6,604 nucleotides of DNA from DATLEX01 sp035525015 (lineage in GTDB: Bacteria; Acidobacteriota; Thermoanaerobaculia; Gp7-AA8). Positions 5,582 through 6,604 of this stretch are shown one piece after another. Each line of letters begins with the position of its first letter. The first letter of the stretch is position 1. The position numbers were made by a program, and so were the translations under genes. The notes under the pieces were generated by a model, which saw nothing but the letters and a program-made list of their open reading frames with translations, searched no databases and was not told where the DNA came from. The stretch covers positions 1 to 6,604 of the forward strand of contig DATLFC010000020.1 in the NCBI GenBank assembly GCA_035525015.1, written 5' to 3'.

Positions 5582-6013
5582 CTACTCTTCCGCTCCCGGC
5601 GGTGCCGCGCCGTACACGTGGCGGTCGTGCGTGACGAGGTCGAACGGCTGCAGCGCCGGGTTGGCCGGGTAGCCGCGGTGCACGGCCTGGCAGCGGTAGC
5701 AGACGATCACGTCGCTGACCATTCTCCAGACGATGTAGTCGAGGACCGTGACGCCGAGGAGAGAAAGGCCGTACGTCCAGGGAACGAAGACCGCACCCAC
5801 GACCACGAGCGCGATGCCTGTGCGTCGGTTGAAGTCTTTCTGGAAGTAGAGCTGCTCGTGCCCGCACGCCCCGCAGCGCTCGACGATCGCGCCGGCGGCC
5901 GGCGCCGTCACATCGGCCGGCGCCCCGCAGTGCTCGCACGGCCCGGCCGGCTGGCCCGCCTCCCGCGAGAGCCGCTTCTCACAAGCACCGCATAAAAAAT
6001 TGACTGAAGCCAT
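5582..6013 (-). CDS. Small zinc-ribbon membrane protein of unknown function
   Basis: Not a family I can name. The protein has 143 aa with four CxxC knuckles: C8/C11, C26/C29, C47/C50 and C105/C108. The first two can form one complete zinc ribbon at the N-terminus. The other two are separated by a basic stretch (FNRRTG, 61-66) and a hydrophobic region of about 66-103, long enough for two short membrane helices (ALVVVGAVFVPWTYG / LSLLGVTVLDYIVW). This gives one ordinary zinc ribbon plus a second whose halves lie on either side of a membrane hairpin, both facing the same compartment, probably the cytoplasm. The C-terminal tail (109-143) is Pro/Ala-rich and polar. It lies 33 bases downstream of efp on the same strand, behind a tandem heptamer repeat, and ends flush against the convergent ABC ATPase gene. 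The start MASVNFLCGAC is supported by the knuckle right after it; the Shine-Dalgarno is poor, only G-rich repeat sequence. Confidence 0.82.
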   Translation of the reverse strand: MASVNFLCGACEKRLSREAGQPAGPCEHCGAPADVTAPAAGAIVERCGACGHEQLYFQKDFNRRTGIALVVVGAVFVPWTYGLSLLGVTVLDYIVWRMVSDVIVCYRCQAVHRGYPANPALQPFDLVTHDRHVYGAAPPGAEE

Positions 6014-6015
6014 CT

Positions 6016-6043
6016 GAGCCCCGAGCCCCGAGCCCCGAGCCCC
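6016..6043. repeat. Tandem heptamer repeat, 4 x GAGCCCC
   Basis: Four perfect, uninterrupted copies of GAGCCCC (GGGGCTC on the coding strand of the neighbouring genes) fill almost all of the 33-base gap between the efp stop and the zinc-ribbon start. The last copy on the minus strand ends two bases before the ATG at 6013, so the array occupies the ribosome-binding region. It resembles the short tandem heptamer repeats described in cyanobacteria (STRR sequences). Copy number could vary by slippage and alter translation of the downstream gene. Confidence 0.85.
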
Positions 6044-6046
6044 GAA

Positions 6047-6604
6047 TCACTTCGCCCGTTCGATGTAGCGGTTCTCGCTCGGGTCGACGATGATCTCTTC
6101 ACCCTCGGTCACGAAGGGCGGCACCTGCACGACGAGGCCGTTCTCCAGCGTGGCCGGCTTGTACGATGCGGAGGCAGTGGAGCTCTTCACCATCGGCTCG
6201 GTCGCGGTGATCTTCGCTTTGACGGTCTTCGGCAGCTCGATGCCGATGGGCCGCTGCTCGTGGAACTGCACCTGGATCTTGACGCCGGGAGCGAGCCACG
6301 CGGCGGCGTCGCCGAGGTCCTGTTCGCCGATCTCCACCTGCTCGTAGTTCGCCGTGTTCATGAAGTGATGGGCGTGCCCGTCGGAATAGAGGTACTCCAT
6401 CTCGTGCTGTGTGATGTAGGCTGGCTCGATGGGATCCTGGGAGCGGAAGCGGTGCTCGAACTGATTTCCGGTGCGCATGTTGCGCAGCTTCGCCTGCACC
6501 ATCGCCCGGAGGTTGCCCGGGGTATGGTGGCGGAACTCCATCACTTTGCAGAGGTCACCCTCGAAGAGAATGACCTGTCCCTTGCGGATATCGTTGGCCT
6601 GCAT
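6047..6604 (-). CDS. efp: Translation elongation factor P
   Basis: Binds stalled ribosomes between the P and E sites and relieves arrest at polyproline stretches. The protein has 185 aa, the usual length, and is complete; its ATG is the last three bases of the window. Three domains are expected: KOW-like (about 3-62), first OB (67-127) and second OB (about 130-185). The last contains the EF-P signature K149-P-A-...-G-L-V-V-Q-V-P-P-F-V-T-E-G168. YLYSDGHAHHFMN (71-83) is the usual domain II start. The loop that reaches the P-site tRNA reads TPGNLRA (28-34): Asn31 stands where E. coli has the beta-lysylated Lys34 and pseudomonads have a rhamnosylated Arg. The protein is therefore unlikely to use those known modifications. 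I have the impression that TPGNLRA tips occur in several deep-branching phyla. The promoter is outside the window; the zinc-ribbon gene follows on the same strand. Confidence 0.96.
   Translation of the reverse strand: MQANDIRKGQVILFEGDLCKVMEFRHHTPGNLRAMVQAKLRNMRTGNQFEHRFRSQDPIEPAYITQHEMEYLYSDGHAHHFMNTANYEQVEIGEQDLGDAAAWLAPGVKIQVQFHEQRPIGIELPKTVKAKITATEPMVKSSTASASYKPATLENGLVVQVPPFVTEGEEIIVDPSENRYIERAK

Noticed and set aside
5993..5999. T-TTT-TTA slippery heptamer at codons 5-7 of the zinc-ribbon gene, including a TTA codon rare in GC-rich genes
   Set aside because: A -1 shift would reach a stop within five codons and no obvious downstream stimulatory structure is seen, so no useful product is implied.

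Overview
The window is compact, GC-rich bacterial DNA with seven genes: one cut at the left edge and six complete, the last beginning exactly at the right edge. There are only three short intergenic gaps (19, 62 and 33 bases) and no stretch over 300 bases lacks a gene. I see no tRNA, rRNA, CRISPR array, transposase or phage gene. The envelope genes (EnvC-like LytM protein, periplasmic S41 protease, YibQ-like deacetylase) point to a diderm. The GC-rich composition, the Asn-tipped 'TPGNLRA' form of EF-P and a variant S41 active-site motif remind me of Acidobacteriota or a similar deep, uncultivated lineage, but the sequence alone does not settle the phylum.

Layout: (1) Positions 3-3643, plus strand: a probable envelope operon of EnvC-like coiled-coil/LytM protein (5' truncated), S41 C-terminal processing protease with PDZ domain, divergent polysaccharide deacetylase (YibQ family) and an unrecognised membrane protein with about 8 helices. 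Genes overlap or are at most 19 bases apart. The order EnvC-S41-YibQ is also found in proteobacteria and suggests peptidoglycan remodelling linked to cell division. (2) Positions 3624-4454, minus strand: a membrane-bound GGDEF diguanylate cyclase whose 3' end overlaps the membrane-protein gene tail to tail. (3) Positions 4455-4516: a divergent promoter region with a 19-base AT-rich palindrome. (4) Positions 4517-5581, plus strand: a MalK/UgpC-type sugar-importer ATPase without its permeases. (5) Positions 5582-6604, minus strand: elongation factor P, then a small zinc-ribbon membrane protein, separated by a gap made almost wholly of four tandem heptamers.

Points worth a second look: the S41 protein has Thr where the family has its nucleophilic Ser, and the LytM domain beside it lacks the metal-binding His residues. 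A REP-like palindromic sequence lies in frame in the YibQ linker. Two genes share the arrangement TAAAAT-N6-start, which suggests leaderless transcription. The zinc-ribbon protein has a zinc-binding CxxC pair split around a membrane hairpin. EF-P has Asn at its functional tip. Nothing here is a clear new defence or mobile system; the interest lies in these local departures from the family norm.
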